Source: Streptomyces sp. 6-11-2 (GTDB lineage: Bacteria > Actinomycetota > Actinomycetes > Streptomycetales > Streptomycetaceae). From it: a stretch of 64,000 nt of DNA. Location: assembly GCF_006540305.1 (NCBI RefSeq), contig NZ_BJOR01000001.1, positions 1,674,001 to 1,738,000 of the forward strand, read 5' to 3'. How positions within the stretch are numbered: position 1 is the first letter of the stretch; each line of letters begins with the position of its first letter. The position numbers were made by a program, and so were the translations under genes. Below are positions 50,896 through 60,700 of the stretch, one piece after another. The notes under the pieces were generated by a model. The model was not told the origin of the DNA, did no database searches, and saw nothing but the letters and a program-made list of their open reading frames with translations.

Positions 50896-51735
50896 TCAGT
50901 AGCCCTCGTCGGCCAGGAAGTCCGTGTCCTCGCCCTCCTCCTCCAGCGCCTGCCGGACCACGCGCAGGGCCAGGCCCTCGGAGTAGCCCTTGCGGGCGAG
51001 CATCCCGGCGAGGCGGCGCAGCCGTTTGTCGCGGTCGAGGCCGTGGGTGGAGCGCAGTTTGCGGGCGACGAGTTCGCGCGCGGTGGCCTCCTCCTGATCG
51101 GCGTCGAGCCGGCCGACCGCCTCGTCGATCAGTGCCGCGTCGACGCCCTTGGTCCGCAGCTCCCGGGCGAGCGCACGCCGGGCCAGTCCGCGCCCGTGGT
51201 GCCGGGACTCCACCCAGGCGTCCGCGAACGCGCTGTCGTCGATCAGCCCGACCTCCTCGAACCTGGACAGGACCTCGTCCGCCGCCTCGTCCGGGATCTC
51301 CCGCTTGCGCAGGGCGTCCGCGAGCTGCTTGCGGGTGCGCGGGGTCCCGGTGAGCAGGCGCAGGCAGATGGCGCGCGCCCGCTCCACCGGGTCCCCCTGA
51401 GGCTCCCCCTGCTCAGCCCTCGGCAAGGAGTAGGTGCCCCCGTCCTCGGCGGACGCCTCGCCGAAGCCGCGCCGACGGCGTCCGCGTCCACCGTGCGACC
51501 CGCCGTCACGCGAGCCGCCCCGGCGCGCACCACCCATGGGTGGGCCACCCGCGCGCCGCTGTCCGTCGTCGCCCCAAGGCACACCAGCGTCCGGCTCGGC
51601 ATCCCCGTGCATGCCGTCTCCGTCCGTGCCCGAGCCGAGCGCGTCCCCGGTGCCCCTCCCCCGTGGGGCACCGAAGGCGGCGTGCTCGTACGCCTGCTCG
51701 TGCTCGTACTCGGCCCAGTCGGTTCGCCGTGTCAC
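50896..51735 (-). CDS. recX: RecA regulatory protein RecX
   Basis: A 279-residue protein that inhibits RecA filament extension. The RecX three-helix repeats begin near residue 118: ARAICLRLLTGTPRTRKQLA, then AFADAWVESRHHGRGLARRA and LRRLAGMLARKGYSEGLALR. The first ~110 residues are Gly/Arg/Asp-rich and much longer than in most bacteria, as is usual in Streptomyces. GTG 51735 lies 3 bp after the recA stop, so it is cotranscribed and translationally linked with recA. Confidence 0.95.
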   Translation of the reverse strand: MTRRTDWAEYEHEQAYEHAAFGAPRGRGTGDALGSGTDGDGMHGDAEPDAGVPWGDDGQRRAGGPPMGGARRGGSRDGGSHGGRGRRRRGFGEASAEDGGTYSLPRAEQGEPQGDPVERARAICLRLLTGTPRTRKQLADALRKREIPDEAADEVLSRFEEVGLIDDSAFADAWVESRHHGRGLARRALARELRTKGVDAALIDEAVGRLDADQEEATARELVARKLRSTHGLDRDKRLRRLAGMLARKGYSEGLALRVVRQALEEEGEDTDFLADEGY

Positions 51736-51738
51736 GGG

Positions 51739-52854
51739 TCAGCTCTTGGCCGAGGAGGCCTTGGGCTTGGTGGCCTTGGCGGGCGCCGTCTTGGCCGCGT
51801 CGTCCGCGGCGGTGGTGACCGCGGCGTCCGCGCCCGGCTCCGCGGCCGGCTCCTGCGGCCGTACGCCGACGCCCAGCTTCTCCTTGATCTTCTTCTCGAT
51901 CTCGTTGGCCAGGTCGGGGTTGTCCTTGAGGAAGTTGCGCGCGTTCTCCTTGCCCTGGCCGAGCTGGTCGCCCTCGTACGTGTACCAGGCGCCGGCCTTG
52001 CGGACGAAGCCGTGCTCCACGCCCATGTCGATCAGACCGCCCTCGCGGCTGATGCCCTGGCCGTAGAGGATGTCGAACTCGGCCTGCTTGAAGGGCGGCG
52101 CGACCTTGTTCTTGACGACCTTGCAGCGGGTCCGGTTGCCGACCGCCTCCGTGCCGTCCTTCAGGGTCTCGATACGGCGGATGTCGATGCGCACCGAGGC
52201 GTAGAACTTCAGGGCCCGGCCACCGGTCGTGGTCTCCGGGGAGCCGAACATCACGCCGATCTTCTCGCGGAGCTGGTTGATGAAGATCGCGGTGGTCTTG
52301 GACTGGTTGAGCGCGCTGGTGATCTTGCGCAGGGCCTGGCTCATCAGCCGGGCCTGGAGACCCACGTGGCTGTCGCCCATCTCGCCCTCGATCTCCGCAC
52401 GCGGGACGAGCGCGGCGACGGAGTCGATGACGATGAGGTCGAGGGCGCCGGAGCGGACCAGCATGTCCACGATCTCCAGGGCCTGCTCGCCGTTGTCCGG
52501 CTGGGACAGGATGAGGTTGTCGATGTCGACTCCGAGCTTCTTCGCGTACTCGGGGTCGAGGGCGTGCTCCGCGTCCACGAACGCGACCTGGCCGCCCGCC
52601 TTCTGCGCGTTCGCCACCGCGTGCAGGGTCAGGGTCGTCTTACCGGAGGACTCCGGTCCGTAGATCTCCACGACTCGGCCGCGCGGCAGGCCACCGACGC
52701 CGAGGGCCACGTCGAGCGCGGTCGACCCGGTCGGGATGACCTCGATCGGCTCCCTCGACCGCTCGCCCATGCGCATGACCGCGCCCTTGCCGAATTGTCG
52801 TTCAATCTGTGCGAGCGCGGCGTCGAGCGCCTTCTCGCGGTCGGTTCCTGCCAT
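51739..52854 (-). CDS. recA: Recombinase RecA
   Basis: A 371-residue recombinase that forms filaments on single-stranded DNA, exchanges strands and triggers LexA self-cleavage. Visible motifs are Walker [61 protein letters not shown] and the L2 loop [20 protein letters not shown]. The C-terminal ~45 residues are an Ala/Lys-rich tail ([12 protein letters not shown]). ATG 52854 gives [20 protein letters not shown]. An SOS box lies 164 bp upstream. Confidence 0.99.
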   Translation of the reverse strand: MAGTDREKALDAALAQIERQFGKGAVMRMGERSREPIEVIPTGSTALDVALGVGGLPRGRVVEIYGPESSGKTTLTLHAVANAQKAGGQVAFVDAEHALDPEYAKKLGVDIDNLILSQPDNGEQALEIVDMLVRSGALDLIVIDSVAALVPRAEIEGEMGDSHVGLQARLMSQALRKITSALNQSKTTAIFINQLREKIGVMFGSPETTTGGRALKFYASVRIDIRRIETLKDGTEAVGNRTRCKVVKNKVAPPFKQAEFDILYGQGISREGGLIDMGVEHGFVRKAGAWYTYEGDQLGQGKENARNFLKDNPDLANEIEKKIKEKLGVGVRPQEPAAEPGADAAVTTAADDAAKTAPAKATKPKASSAKS

Positions 52855-53017
52855 GGGTTCCACCCGGTTTGCTTGAGTCGATCGCTTCACGTCAAAGACG
52901 CTAACGCCTGCCACTGACAATGCGCCCCGACGCACGTCCGGCCTGTGGATAACTCAGGCACTTCTCCCCCCGAACCGGGGCGAAATCCCTTCCGTTGAGC
53001 CTCGCCGGAGCTTCCAT

Positions 53018-53033
53018 GAGAATAGATGTTCGA
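53018..53033 (-). promoter_or_regulatory. LexA (SOS) box upstream of recA
   Basis: Read on the minus strand, TCGAACATCTATTCTC has the intact left half TCGAAC and a degenerate right half, like the known recA boxes of streptomycetes and mycobacteria. It lies 164 bp upstream of the recA ATG. Confidence 0.85.
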
Positions 53034-53064
53034 TTTTCGTGTCAAGCGCACCCGACGGCGCCCC

Positions 53065-53148
53065 GCCGAGTACGCGCTACCGAACACGCCCCGCCGAGTA
53101 CGCCCTACCGAGCACGTCCTGTCGAGTACGCCCTACCGTGCCCGCCAC
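53065..53148. repeat. Three copies of a 28-bp direct repeat
   Basis: Units start at 53065, 53093 and 53121. Each begins GYCGAGTACGCSCTACCG and continues with a more variable 10 bp. The CTACCG of the third unit supplies the TAG stop and last Arg codon of the AI-2E-family gene, so the array probably grew out of that gene's 3' end toward recA. The unit length is not a multiple of three. Confidence 0.9.
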
Positions 53149-54359
53149 AGGCGGCGCGCGCGGGCGAGCAGGCCCGGGACCGGGCCGCGTCCGCGGTGGC
53201 CGTGGACGCGGGGGTCGTCCGTGACGGCGTACCGCTTCACATAGGCGCCCAGGAAGGCCTGGAGGGTGGCGACCGCGGGAATGGCGATCAGCGCGCCCAC
53301 GGCGCCGAGCAGGGCGGTGCCGGCGATGACCGAGCCGAAGGCGACCGCGGGGTGGATGTCCACGGTCCTCGCGGTCAGCTTGGGTTGCAGCATGTAGTTC
53401 TCGAACTGCTGGTAGACCACCACGAAGACCAGCACCCACAGCGCGTACCAGGGGTCGACCGTGAAGGCGATCAGCATCGGCAGGGCGCCCGCGAGATAGG
53501 TCCCTATGGTGGGGATGAACTGCGAGACCAGGCCCACCCAGACAGCGAGCACGAGCGCGTACGGCACTCCCAGGGCCTGGAGCAGGACGTAGTGGGCGAT
53601 CCCCGAGACGAGTGCCATCAGGCCGCGCGAGTACAGATAGCCGCCGGTTTTGTCGACCGCTATCTCCCACGCGCGCAGCACCTCCGCCTGGCGGGCGGGC
53701 GGCAGCAGGGAGCAGATGGTGCGGCGCAGCCGCGGACCGTCGGCGGCGAAGTAGAACGAGAACAGCGTGATCGTCAGCAGCCGGAACAGGCCTCCGAGCA
53801 CCTGAGCGGACACGTCGAGCACGCCCGCGGCGCTGTTCTGCGCGTACTTGCGCAGCCAGTCGGAGTGGAGCAGCCCCTCCTGCACGTCCACCCGTCTGAG
53901 CTCGGTGTGGAACGTGGTGTTGACCCAGTTGATGACGGAGTCGAGGTACTCCGGGAAGCCCTCGACCATCTTGATGATCTGCCCGGCGAGCATCGAGCCG
54001 AGCAGCGTCACGAAGCCCGCCGACGCGATCGTCAGACCGAGGAAGACCAGGAAGGTCGCGAACCCCCGCCGCATCCCGCGGGAGGCCATGCGGCTGACCG
54101 CGGGCTCGATGGCGAGGGCCAGGAAGAACGCGATGAGGACGTTGAGGAGCAGGCCGGTCAACTGGTGGAAGGCCCAGCTGCCGAGCTGGAAGGCGGCGAC
54201 GAGGCCGATCGCGAGCACCATGGCCCGCGGCAGCCAGCGGGGCATGCGGGCGCCCGGCCCGGCTGCGCCCTCGGCCGGTACCGGAGACCGGGGAGGCGGT
54301 GTCGTAGCGAACGGGGATGCGTGCGGGGCCGTCTGCCCGGTCTCGTCAGTGGGTGCCAC
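53133..54359 (-). CDS. AI-2E family transporter (PerM-like permease)
   Basis: A 408-residue membrane protein with about eight hydrophobic segments. The family pattern is clear: AFQLGSWAFHQLTGLLLNVL, LIAFFLALAIEPAVSRMASR, the large extracytoplasmic helical stretch IIKMVEGFPEYLDSVINWVN, LTITLFSFYFAADGPRLRR, and VSQFIPTIGTYLAGALPMLI then ENYMLQPKLTARTVDIHPAV. The substrate is uncertain; members export diverse solutes or act as antiporters. The tail is Arg-rich. Its 3' end carries part of the 28-bp repeat. It is transcribed toward recA. Confidence 0.93.
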   Translation of the reverse strand: MAPTDETGQTAPHASPFATTPPPRSPVPAEGAAGPGARMPRWLPRAMVLAIGLVAAFQLGSWAFHQLTGLLLNVLIAFFLALAIEPAVSRMASRGMRRGFATFLVFLGLTIASAGFVTLLGSMLAGQIIKMVEGFPEYLDSVINWVNTTFHTELRRVDVQEGLLHSDWLRKYAQNSAAGVLDVSAQVLGGLFRLLTITLFSFYFAADGPRLRRTICSLLPPARQAEVLRAWEIAVDKTGGYLYSRGLMALVSGIAHYVLLQALGVPYALVLAVWVGLVSQFIPTIGTYLAGALPMLIAFTVDPWYALWVLVFVVVYQQFENYMLQPKLTARTVDIHPAVAFGSVIAGTALLGAVGALIAIPAVATLQAFLGAYVKRYAVTDDPRVHGHRGRGPVPGLLARARRLWRAR

Positions 54360-54419
54360 GGTGCAAGTCTCGCCGACGCTGCCGACAACCCGGCACCGGC
54401 CCGCGATCCTCGGGTCCGG

Positions 54420-54614
54420 TCAGTGCCTCTCCCGCGGGACGTGCATGACCTGGCACACCACGCGCCACACGTCCTTCGCGTCCCAGCCGGCCGCCAGCGC
54501 CTCGTGCACCGTGCGCCCGCCGAGCTCCGACATCACGTGGTCGCGCGCGAAGGTGTCGGCGTACCCCGTGCCGAAGTGCTCCGCCATCCGCTCCCAGAAG
54601 ACCGTCAACCGCAT
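54420..54614 (-). CDS. DUF3046 protein
   Basis: A 64-residue protein, MRLTVFWERMAEHFGTGYAD ... EALAAGWDAKDVWRVVCQVM ... VPRERH. It matches DUF3046, a small actinobacterial family commonly encoded near recA/recX. Predicted mostly helical; no enzymatic residues are evident. ATG 54614 is chosen because the family starts MRLT; the extra 15 codons upstream are not conserved-looking. Function unknown. Confidence 0.92.
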   Translation of the reverse strand: MRLTVFWERMAEHFGTGYADTFARDHVMSELGGRTVHEALAAGWDAKDVWRVVCQVMHVPRERH

Positions 54615-54694
54615 GATCCCAGTATCCCGCCCCTGCGGGTGACCTCGTTCCGGGGCCACCTGGGGAGACCGCTTTCCGCCCTACGGTCTGACGC

Positions 54695-55705
54695 ATGGCC
54701 GAGACCGGAGCTCCCCCTCCTCCCCCTCTTCCCCCTCCTCCCCTTTCTCCCCCTCCTCCCCCTTCTCCCCCGCCGCCCTCGGCTCCTTCCCCGCCGCCTC
54801 CGGCGTCCTCTCCGCTGTTCCGCGCCGAGCACTTCGTGTGGCTCACCGCGCGCGTGCTGGAGCAGCGGCTGTTCGCATACCACTTCCTGAACGGCGGCGC
54901 GGATCCGGTGGAGACCGCGCTGGACGCCTACCGCAACGAGGACGGCGGATACGGTCACGCGCTGGAGCCCGATCTGCGCGGCCCCGTCAGCCAGCCGCTG
55001 CACACCGCGCACGCGCTGCGTGTGCTGGACACCGTCGACCGCTGCGGCGGACAGCGGGTGGAGCGCGTCTGCCGCTATCTGACCTCCGTCTCCACCCCCG
55101 ACGGCGCGCTGCCCGCGGTCCACCCCGGCCAGCGCGGCTATCCGGCGGCCCCCTTCGTGCCGGTCGTGGACGACCCGCCGAGCGACCTCCTGGCCACCGG
55201 ACCGGTGGTGGGCCTGCTGCACCGCAACGAGGTGTGGCACGCCTGGCTGTTCCGGGCCACCGACTTCTGCTGGCAGCGGGTCGAGTCCCTGGCGACCTCC
55301 CATCCGTACGAGATCGAGGCGGCCGTCACCTTCCTGGACTCGGCACCCGACCGCACACGCGCGCGTGCGGCCGCCGACCGGCTCGGCCGTCTCGTGCGCG
55401 ACGGGCGCCTGGCGCTGCTGGACCCGGAGCGGCCGGAGGCCTACCCGGTCGCACCGGGCTACGCCCCCGGGGAGCACCACTTCCCGCACGACTACGCGCG
55501 GACACCCGGCTCCCTCGCGCGCGCGTGGTTCACGGACGAGGAGATGAAGCGCTCCCTGGACCACCTGGCCGGCCGTCAGGAGGAGGACGGCGGCTGGCCG
55601 GTCACGTGGCACCAGTGGGCTCCGGGCACCGCGCTGGAGGCACGCCCCATGGTCACGATCGAGGCGCTGCGCACCCTCAGGGCATACGGCCGGCCCATCG
55701 GCTGA
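54695..55705 (+). CDS. Alpha/alpha-toroid (prenyltransferase/squalene oxidase repeat-like) protein with polyproline N-terminus
   Basis: A 336-residue protein. Residues 7-40 are an extreme proline tract (APPPPPLPPPPLSPPPPPSP and more) interrupted only by Leu, Ser and Ala. The remainder is helical, with repeats typical of toroid folds: RNEDGGYGHALEPDLRGPVS (Q/N-E-D-G-G-Y-G type), EAAVTFLDSAPDRT and GRQEEDGGWPVTWHQWAPGT. No DxDD or zinc ligands are visible, so terpene cyclase activity is not claimed. Translation of the tract should depend on EF-P. Confidence 0.88.
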   Translation: MAETGAPPPPPLPPPPLSPPPPPSPPPPSAPSPPPPASSPLFRAEHFVWLTARVLEQRLFAYHFLNGGADPVETALDAYRNEDGGYGHALEPDLRGPVSQPLHTAHALRVLDTVDRCGGQRVERVCRYLTSVSTPDGALPAVHPGQRGYPAAPFVPVVDDPPSDLLATGPVVGLLHRNEVWHAWLFRATDFCWQRVESLATSHPYEIEAAVTFLDSAPDRTRARAAADRLGRLVRDGRLALLDPERPEAYPVAPGYAPGEHHFPHDYARTPGSLARAWFTDEEMKRSLDHLAGRQEEDGGWPVTWHQWAPGTALEARPMVTIEALRTLRAYGRPIG

Positions 55706-55729
55706 ACCGCCGCCGGTACGCGCCCCGGC

Positions 55730-56038
55730 TCACCCCGTCAGGGCCCGCACCCCGGCCGTCACCACCACGGCCGCCCCGACCACCACCAGGAACGGCGCCC
55801 GCAGCAGCAGCGCCACGGCGGCGGCCGCGAGGCCGGCCGCCCGCGCGTCCAGCACGAGCGTGTGCCCGTCGGCGAACGTCTGCTGGGCGGTGAGCGCGGC
55901 CAGCAGGGCGACGGGCAGCAGCGCGGCGAGCCGCTTCACCAGCGGCCGTTCCAGGGCACCCGCGGGGACGAGCAAGCCGGCCAGCTTGACGGCATAGCAG
56001 CCGACAGCGGTCACTGCCACCGCGATCCAGATGTTCAA
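55730..56038 (-). CDS. azlD: AzlD family branched-chain amino acid exporter subunit
   Basis: A 102-residue protein with four hydrophobic helices (WIAVAVTAVGCYAVKLAGLL; AALLPVALLAALTAQQTFAD; AAGLAAAAVALLLRAPFLVV; VGAAVVVTAGVRAL). It is the small partner of AzlC in export of branched-chain amino acids or analogues. Its ATG overlaps the azlC stop by 4 bp. Confidence 0.95.
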   Translation of the reverse strand: MNIWIAVAVTAVGCYAVKLAGLLVPAGALERPLVKRLAALLPVALLAALTAQQTFADGHTLVLDARAAGLAAAAVALLLRAPFLVVVGAAVVVTAGVRALTG

Positions 56039-56781
56039 CGATCTCCCTCTCGTACGTCGTCACGGGCGCCGCTGCCGCGACGGCCCCGCAGGTACAGCAC
56101 GGCCGGCGCGGCGAACGCGGCCGCCAGGACCGGCACCCCGGCCGGCAGCACGGGCAGCAGACCGAGCCCGAGCAGTACGGCCAGAGCGGCGACGGCCCGC
56201 TCGGTGGCGGTCTTCAGCATGGGCGCCAGCAGCGCCAGGAACACGGCCGGCCCGGCCGCGTCCAGACCCCAGGCGTCGGTGTCGCCGAGGGCCTTGGCGC
56301 CCAGCGCGCCCAGCAGCGTGGTGAGGTTCCACAGCACGTAGAGGGTGACCCCGGTGACGGTGAAGCCGATCCGCGCGCTGCGCCGCGTGGGCTGGGCCAG
56401 CGTCACCGCGGTGGTCTCGTCGATGACCCATTGGGCCGCGAACGGCCGCACCGCGCGCGGGAGGGCCAGCAACTGCGACAGGCGCAGCCCGTAGAAGGCG
56501 TTGCGCACGCCCAGGAAGAAGGCGCCCGCGGCCGCCGTGAACGGGTTGCCTCCGGCCGCCAGCGCCCCCACCAGCGCGAACTGGGAGGCCCCGGTGAACA
56601 CCAGCAGGCTGAGCGCGCACGTCTGCCAGAGCGTGAGCCCGCTGCCCGCCGAGGTCACCCCGAAGGCGAACCCGGACAGTCCTACGGCGACCCCGACCCC
56701 CAGGGCGTCTCGTACGACGGCGGCGTCGGGCTTTCCTCCGTCGTCGGCGCGTATGTCTGCGAGAGCTGTCTGTTCTGCCAC
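56035..56781 (-). CDS. azlC: AzlC family branched-chain amino acid exporter
   Basis: A 248-residue membrane protein. The motif GLSGFAFGVTSAGSGLTLWQ near 35-54 and FFLGVRNAFYGLRLSQLL near 88-105 define AzlC. GTG 56781 is within the annotated 3' end of the AraC-type gene, giving a 100-bp overlap in different frames. The hydrophobic domain starts near residue 30, so a somewhat later start is possible. It is cotranscribed with azlD. Confidence 0.93.
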   Translation of the reverse strand: MAEQTALADIRADDGGKPDAAVVRDALGVGVAVGLSGFAFGVTSAGSGLTLWQTCALSLLVFTGASQFALVGALAAGGNPFTAAAGAFFLGVRNAFYGLRLSQLLALPRAVRPFAAQWVIDETTAVTLAQPTRRSARIGFTVTGVTLYVLWNLTTLLGALGAKALGDTDAWGLDAAGPAVFLALLAPMLKTATERAVAALAVLLGLGLLPVLPAGVPVLAAAFAAPAVLYLRGRRGSGARDDVREGDR

Positions 56782-57647
56782 GGCGTCGAGGGTAGGAAGA
56801 GCCGGGACCTGGAGTCTTGTACGTTCTTGCGCTCGCGCTGGTAGGCCCCCGGGGGCACGCCCACGATCCGGGAGAAGTGCCGGCTCAGATGCGACTGGTC
56901 GGTGAAGCCGACGGCCACGGCGGCCTGGGAGGGCGCGGTGCCCGCGTCCAGCAACCGCCTGGCCCGGCGCACCCGGGCGTCGGTCAGCCAGGTGTGCGGC
57001 GGCATTCCGTAGGCGTTGCGGAAGGCCCGCAGCAGCGCGAACGGGCTGCTGCCCAGGTCGGCCGCCAGTCTCTCCAGGCTCGGCGGCTCGGCCATCCGTT
57101 CCTCCAGGACGGCACGCGCGCGTGCCGCGGTCCGCGCCCCCGCCGTCCGTATCTCCCGCTGCGGCAGCGCCCCGCCGTTGAGCCGCAGCAACCGCGTCAC
57201 GGCGACCCGCAGCAGGGTGTCGGCCGCCAGCGCGTTACCCTCGTCCGCGGCCCGCAGCACCTGGTGCACCAGGCCGACGGCGTACGGATCGTCGAGCACG
57301 GGACGGACGAAGCCCGGCGTCCCGCGAATGCCCGTGGTCTCCCCGGCGATCCCGGCGACGAGCTCCGGCGACGGATACACCGCGCCGTACCGCCACCCCT
57401 CGGGCACCGCCGCCCGCCCGGTGTGCGGTGTGTCGGGATTGACCAGCGCCAGCGTCCCCGGGCCCGCGTACTGGTCGGACCCCCCGTGGTGGAACACCTC
57501 CACGCCCTCGACGATGGCGGCGATCACGAAGTGCTCGTGGGTGTGCCGCACGAACTCCTTGCGGACGTAGCGGGCCCGCAGCAGATCGACACCGGGCAGT
57601 TCCTCGTACCGCCAGTGCCGCGCCCGTTCCTCACCCGCTGCCGCCAT
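56682..57647 (-). CDS. AraC family transcriptional regulator of azlCD
   Basis: A 321-residue regulator. The N-terminal cupin-like sensing domain (FVRHTHEHFVIAAIVEGVEV, GPGTLALVNPDTPHTGRA) spans about 20-110. The C-terminal double HTH (SLERLAADLGSSPFALLRAF; VRRARRLLDAGTAPSQAAVA; VGFTDQSHLSRHFSRIVGVP) ends near residue 285. The final ~35 residues are in the region overlapping azlC and look unlike the family, suggesting loss of an original stop. AraC-AzlC-AzlD order suggests control of the exporter by an amino-acid effector. The region between this gene and lhr is 113 bp. Confidence 0.9.
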   Translation of the reverse strand: MAAAGEERARHWRYEELPGVDLLRARYVRKEFVRHTHEHFVIAAIVEGVEVFHHGGSDQYAGPGTLALVNPDTPHTGRAAVPEGWRYGAVYPSPELVAGIAGETTGIRGTPGFVRPVLDDPYAVGLVHQVLRAADEGNALAADTLLRVAVTRLLRLNGGALPQREIRTAGARTAARARAVLEERMAEPPSLERLAADLGSSPFALLRAFRNAYGMPPHTWLTDARVRRARRLLDAGTAPSQAAVAVGFTDQSHLSRHFSRIVGVPPGAYQRERKNVQDSRSRLFLPSTPWQNRQLSQTYAPTTEESPTPPSYETPWGSGSP

Positions 57648-57760
57648 ACCCCCGATTCTCCGTCGTCGGCGCGGCTCCACCAGTGTGGGGGCCACCTCGG
57701 GCGACCCCGGGCACGCCCAGGCCGGAGGGCGTTGTCAGTGGCCGGGTGCACGATGGACAC

Positions 57761-60700
57761 ATGGTCAGCGACGCACACCGGGCCCTCGACGGCTTCTCCC
57801 CCGCGACCCGCGGCTGGTTCACGGGGGCTTTCTCCGCGCCCACCGCCGCCCAGGCGGGGGCGTGGCAGGCCATCGGCGAGGGCTCGGACGTGCTGGTGGT
57901 CGCCCCGACCGGCTCCGGCAAGACCCTCGCCGCCTTCCTCGCCGCGCTCGACCAGCTCGCCTCCACCCCGCCCCCGGCCGATCCGAAGAAGCGCTGCCGG
58001 GTGCTGTACGTCTCCCCGCTCAAGGCCCTCGCCGTGGACGTGGAGCGCAACCTGCGCAGCCCGCTGACCGGTATCCGCCAGGAGTCCGTCCGCCGCGGCC
58101 TGCCCGAGCCGGAGGTGAGGGTCGGCATCCGCTCCGGCGACACCCCGGCGGCCGAGCGCCGCGCCCTGTCCACCCGCCCGCCGGACATCCTGATCACCAC
58201 GCCCGAGTCGCTCTTCCTGATGCTGACCTCGGCCACGCGGGACGCTCTGACCGGTGTGGAGACGGTGATCCTGGACGAGGTGCACGCGGTGGCCGGCACC
58301 AAGCGCGGCGCGCACCTCGCGCTGTCCCTCGAGCGCCTGGACGAGCTGCTGCCGAGGCCCGCCCGCCGCATCGGCCTGTCCGCGACGGTCCGCCCGGTCG
58401 ACGAGATCGCCCGCTATCTGTCGCCCCGCCGCAAGGTGGAAATCGTCCAGCCGGAGTCCGGCAAGGAGTTCGACCTGTCGGTGGTCGTCCCCGTCGAGGA
58501 CCTGGGCGAGCTGGGCGGATCCCCGGTCGCCGACGGCGGCGACGGGGCGGAGCGGCCCTCGATCTGGCCGCATGTCGAAGAACGGATCACCGACCTGGTC
58601 CAGGCGCACCGCTCGACGATCGTGTTCGCCAACTCCCGCCGGCTCGCCGAGCGCCTGTGCAACCGGCTCAACGAGATCGCCTACGAGCGGGCGACCGGCG
58701 AGTCCCTGGACGAACACCACTCCCCCGCCGAGCTGATGGGCGGCTCCGGCGCGGCGCACGGCGCGCCGCCGGTCATCGCCCGCGCGCACCACGGCTCGGT
58801 CTCCAAGGAACAGCGCGCCCTGGTCGAGGAGGACCTCAAGGCGGGCCGGCTCCCCGCGGTGGTCGCCACCTCCAGCCTGGAGCTGGGCATCGACATGGGC
58901 GCCGTCGACCTCGTCGTCCAGGTCGAGTCCCCGCCCTCGGTGGCCTCCGGACTCCAACGGGTCGGCCGCGCGGGACACCAGGTCGGCGCGGTCTCCACCG
59001 GCGTGGTCTTCCCGAAGTACCGCGGCGACCTGGTCCAGGCCGCGGTGGTCACCGAGCGGATGCGCTCCGGTGCCATCGAGTCCCTCAAGGTGCCCGCCAA
59101 CCCGCTGGACGTCCTCGCCCAGCAGCTCGTGGCGATGACGGCGATGGACACCTGGCAGCTGGACGACCTGCTCGCCCTGGTCCGCCGGGCGGCGCCGTTC
59201 GCCTCACTGCCGGAGTCGGCGTTCACCGCCGTCCTGGACATGCTCGCCGGCCGCTACCCGTCCGACGCGTTCGCGGAGCTGCGCCCGCGCGTGGTGTGGG
59301 ACCGCGTCGCGGGCACGATCACCGGCCGCCCCGGCGCGCAGCGCCTCGCCGTCACCTCCGGGGGCACGATCCCCGACCGCGGCCTGTTCGGGGTGTTCCT
59401 CGCCGGCTCGGACCCCAAGAAGGGCGGCGGCCGGGTCGGCGAGCTGGACGAGGAGATGGTCTACGAGTCCCGGGTCGGCGACGTCTTCACGCTCGGCACG
59501 AGCTCCTGGCGCATCGAGGACATCACGCGCGACCGGGTCCTGGTCTCGCCCGCGCCGGGCGTGCCGGGCCGGCTGCCGTTCTGGAAGGGCGACCAGCTGG
59601 GCCGCCCGCTGGAGTTGGGTCGCGCGGTGGGCGCGTTCCTGCGCGAGGTGGGCTCCCTGCCGAAGGAGGACGCGCGGCTGCGCCTGCTGGCCGCCGGCCT
59701 CGACGCGTGGGCCGCGGACAACGTCCTGTCGTACCTGGAGGAGCAGCGCGCCGCCTGCGGGCACGTCCCCGACGACCGGACGATCGTCGTGGAGCGGTTC
59801 CGCGACGAACTGGGCGACTGGCGGGTCGTGGTGCACTCCCCCTTCGGCGCCCAGGTGCACGCCCCCTGGGCGCTGGCGCTGGGCGCCCGTCTGTCCGAGC
59901 GGTACGGCATGGACGCGCAGGTCATGCACGCCGACGACGGCATCGTGCTGCGCCTGCCCGACGCCGATCTGATGGGCCTGGACCTGCTCGACCAGGAGCC
60001 GGTGAAGGCCGGCCTGGAGTACGACGCGGAGCAGGCGCCCGTCGGGGCCGCGGACGTCACCTTCGACAAGGGCGAGATCGACCAGACCGTCACCGACCAG
60101 GTCGGCGGCTCGGCCCTGTTCGCCTCCCGCTTCCGCGAGTGCGCCGCCCGCGCGCTGCTGCTGCCGCGCCGCAACCCCGGCAGGCGCACCCCGTTGTGGC
60201 AGCAGCGCCAGCGCGCCGCCCAACTGCTGCAGGTGGCAAGTGAGTTCGGCTCGTTCCCGATCGTCCTGGAGGCGGTCCGCGAATGCCTCCAGGACGTCTT
60301 CGACGTGCCGGGCCTGGTCGAGCTGATGGGCGACGTCGAGTCCCGCAAGGTGCGCCTGGTCGAGGTCACCACCCCGGAGCCGTCCCCGTTCGCACGTTCG
60401 CTGCTGTTCGGGTACGTCGCCCAGTTCCTTTACGAGGGTGACTCGCCGCTCGCCGAGCGCCGCGCCGCCGCGCTGTCCCTGGACTCGCGGCTGCTGTCCG
60501 AGCTGCTGGGCCAGGCGGAACTGCGCGAACTGCTCGACGCCGAAGTGCTGGTGGAGCTGGAGCGCGAGCTGCAGTGGCTGACCGAGGACCGCCGTGTGAA
60601 GGACGTCGAAGGCGTAGCCGACGTACTGCGGCTGCTCGGTCCGCTCTCGGAGGCCGAGCTGGCCGAGCGGGGCGCCGAGCCCGGCTGGGCGCGCGAACTG

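Noticed and set aside
53065..53148. CRISPR-like array
   Set aside because: Three 28-bp units follow each other without spacers and diverge internally, and no cas genes exist; it is a simple tandem repeat.
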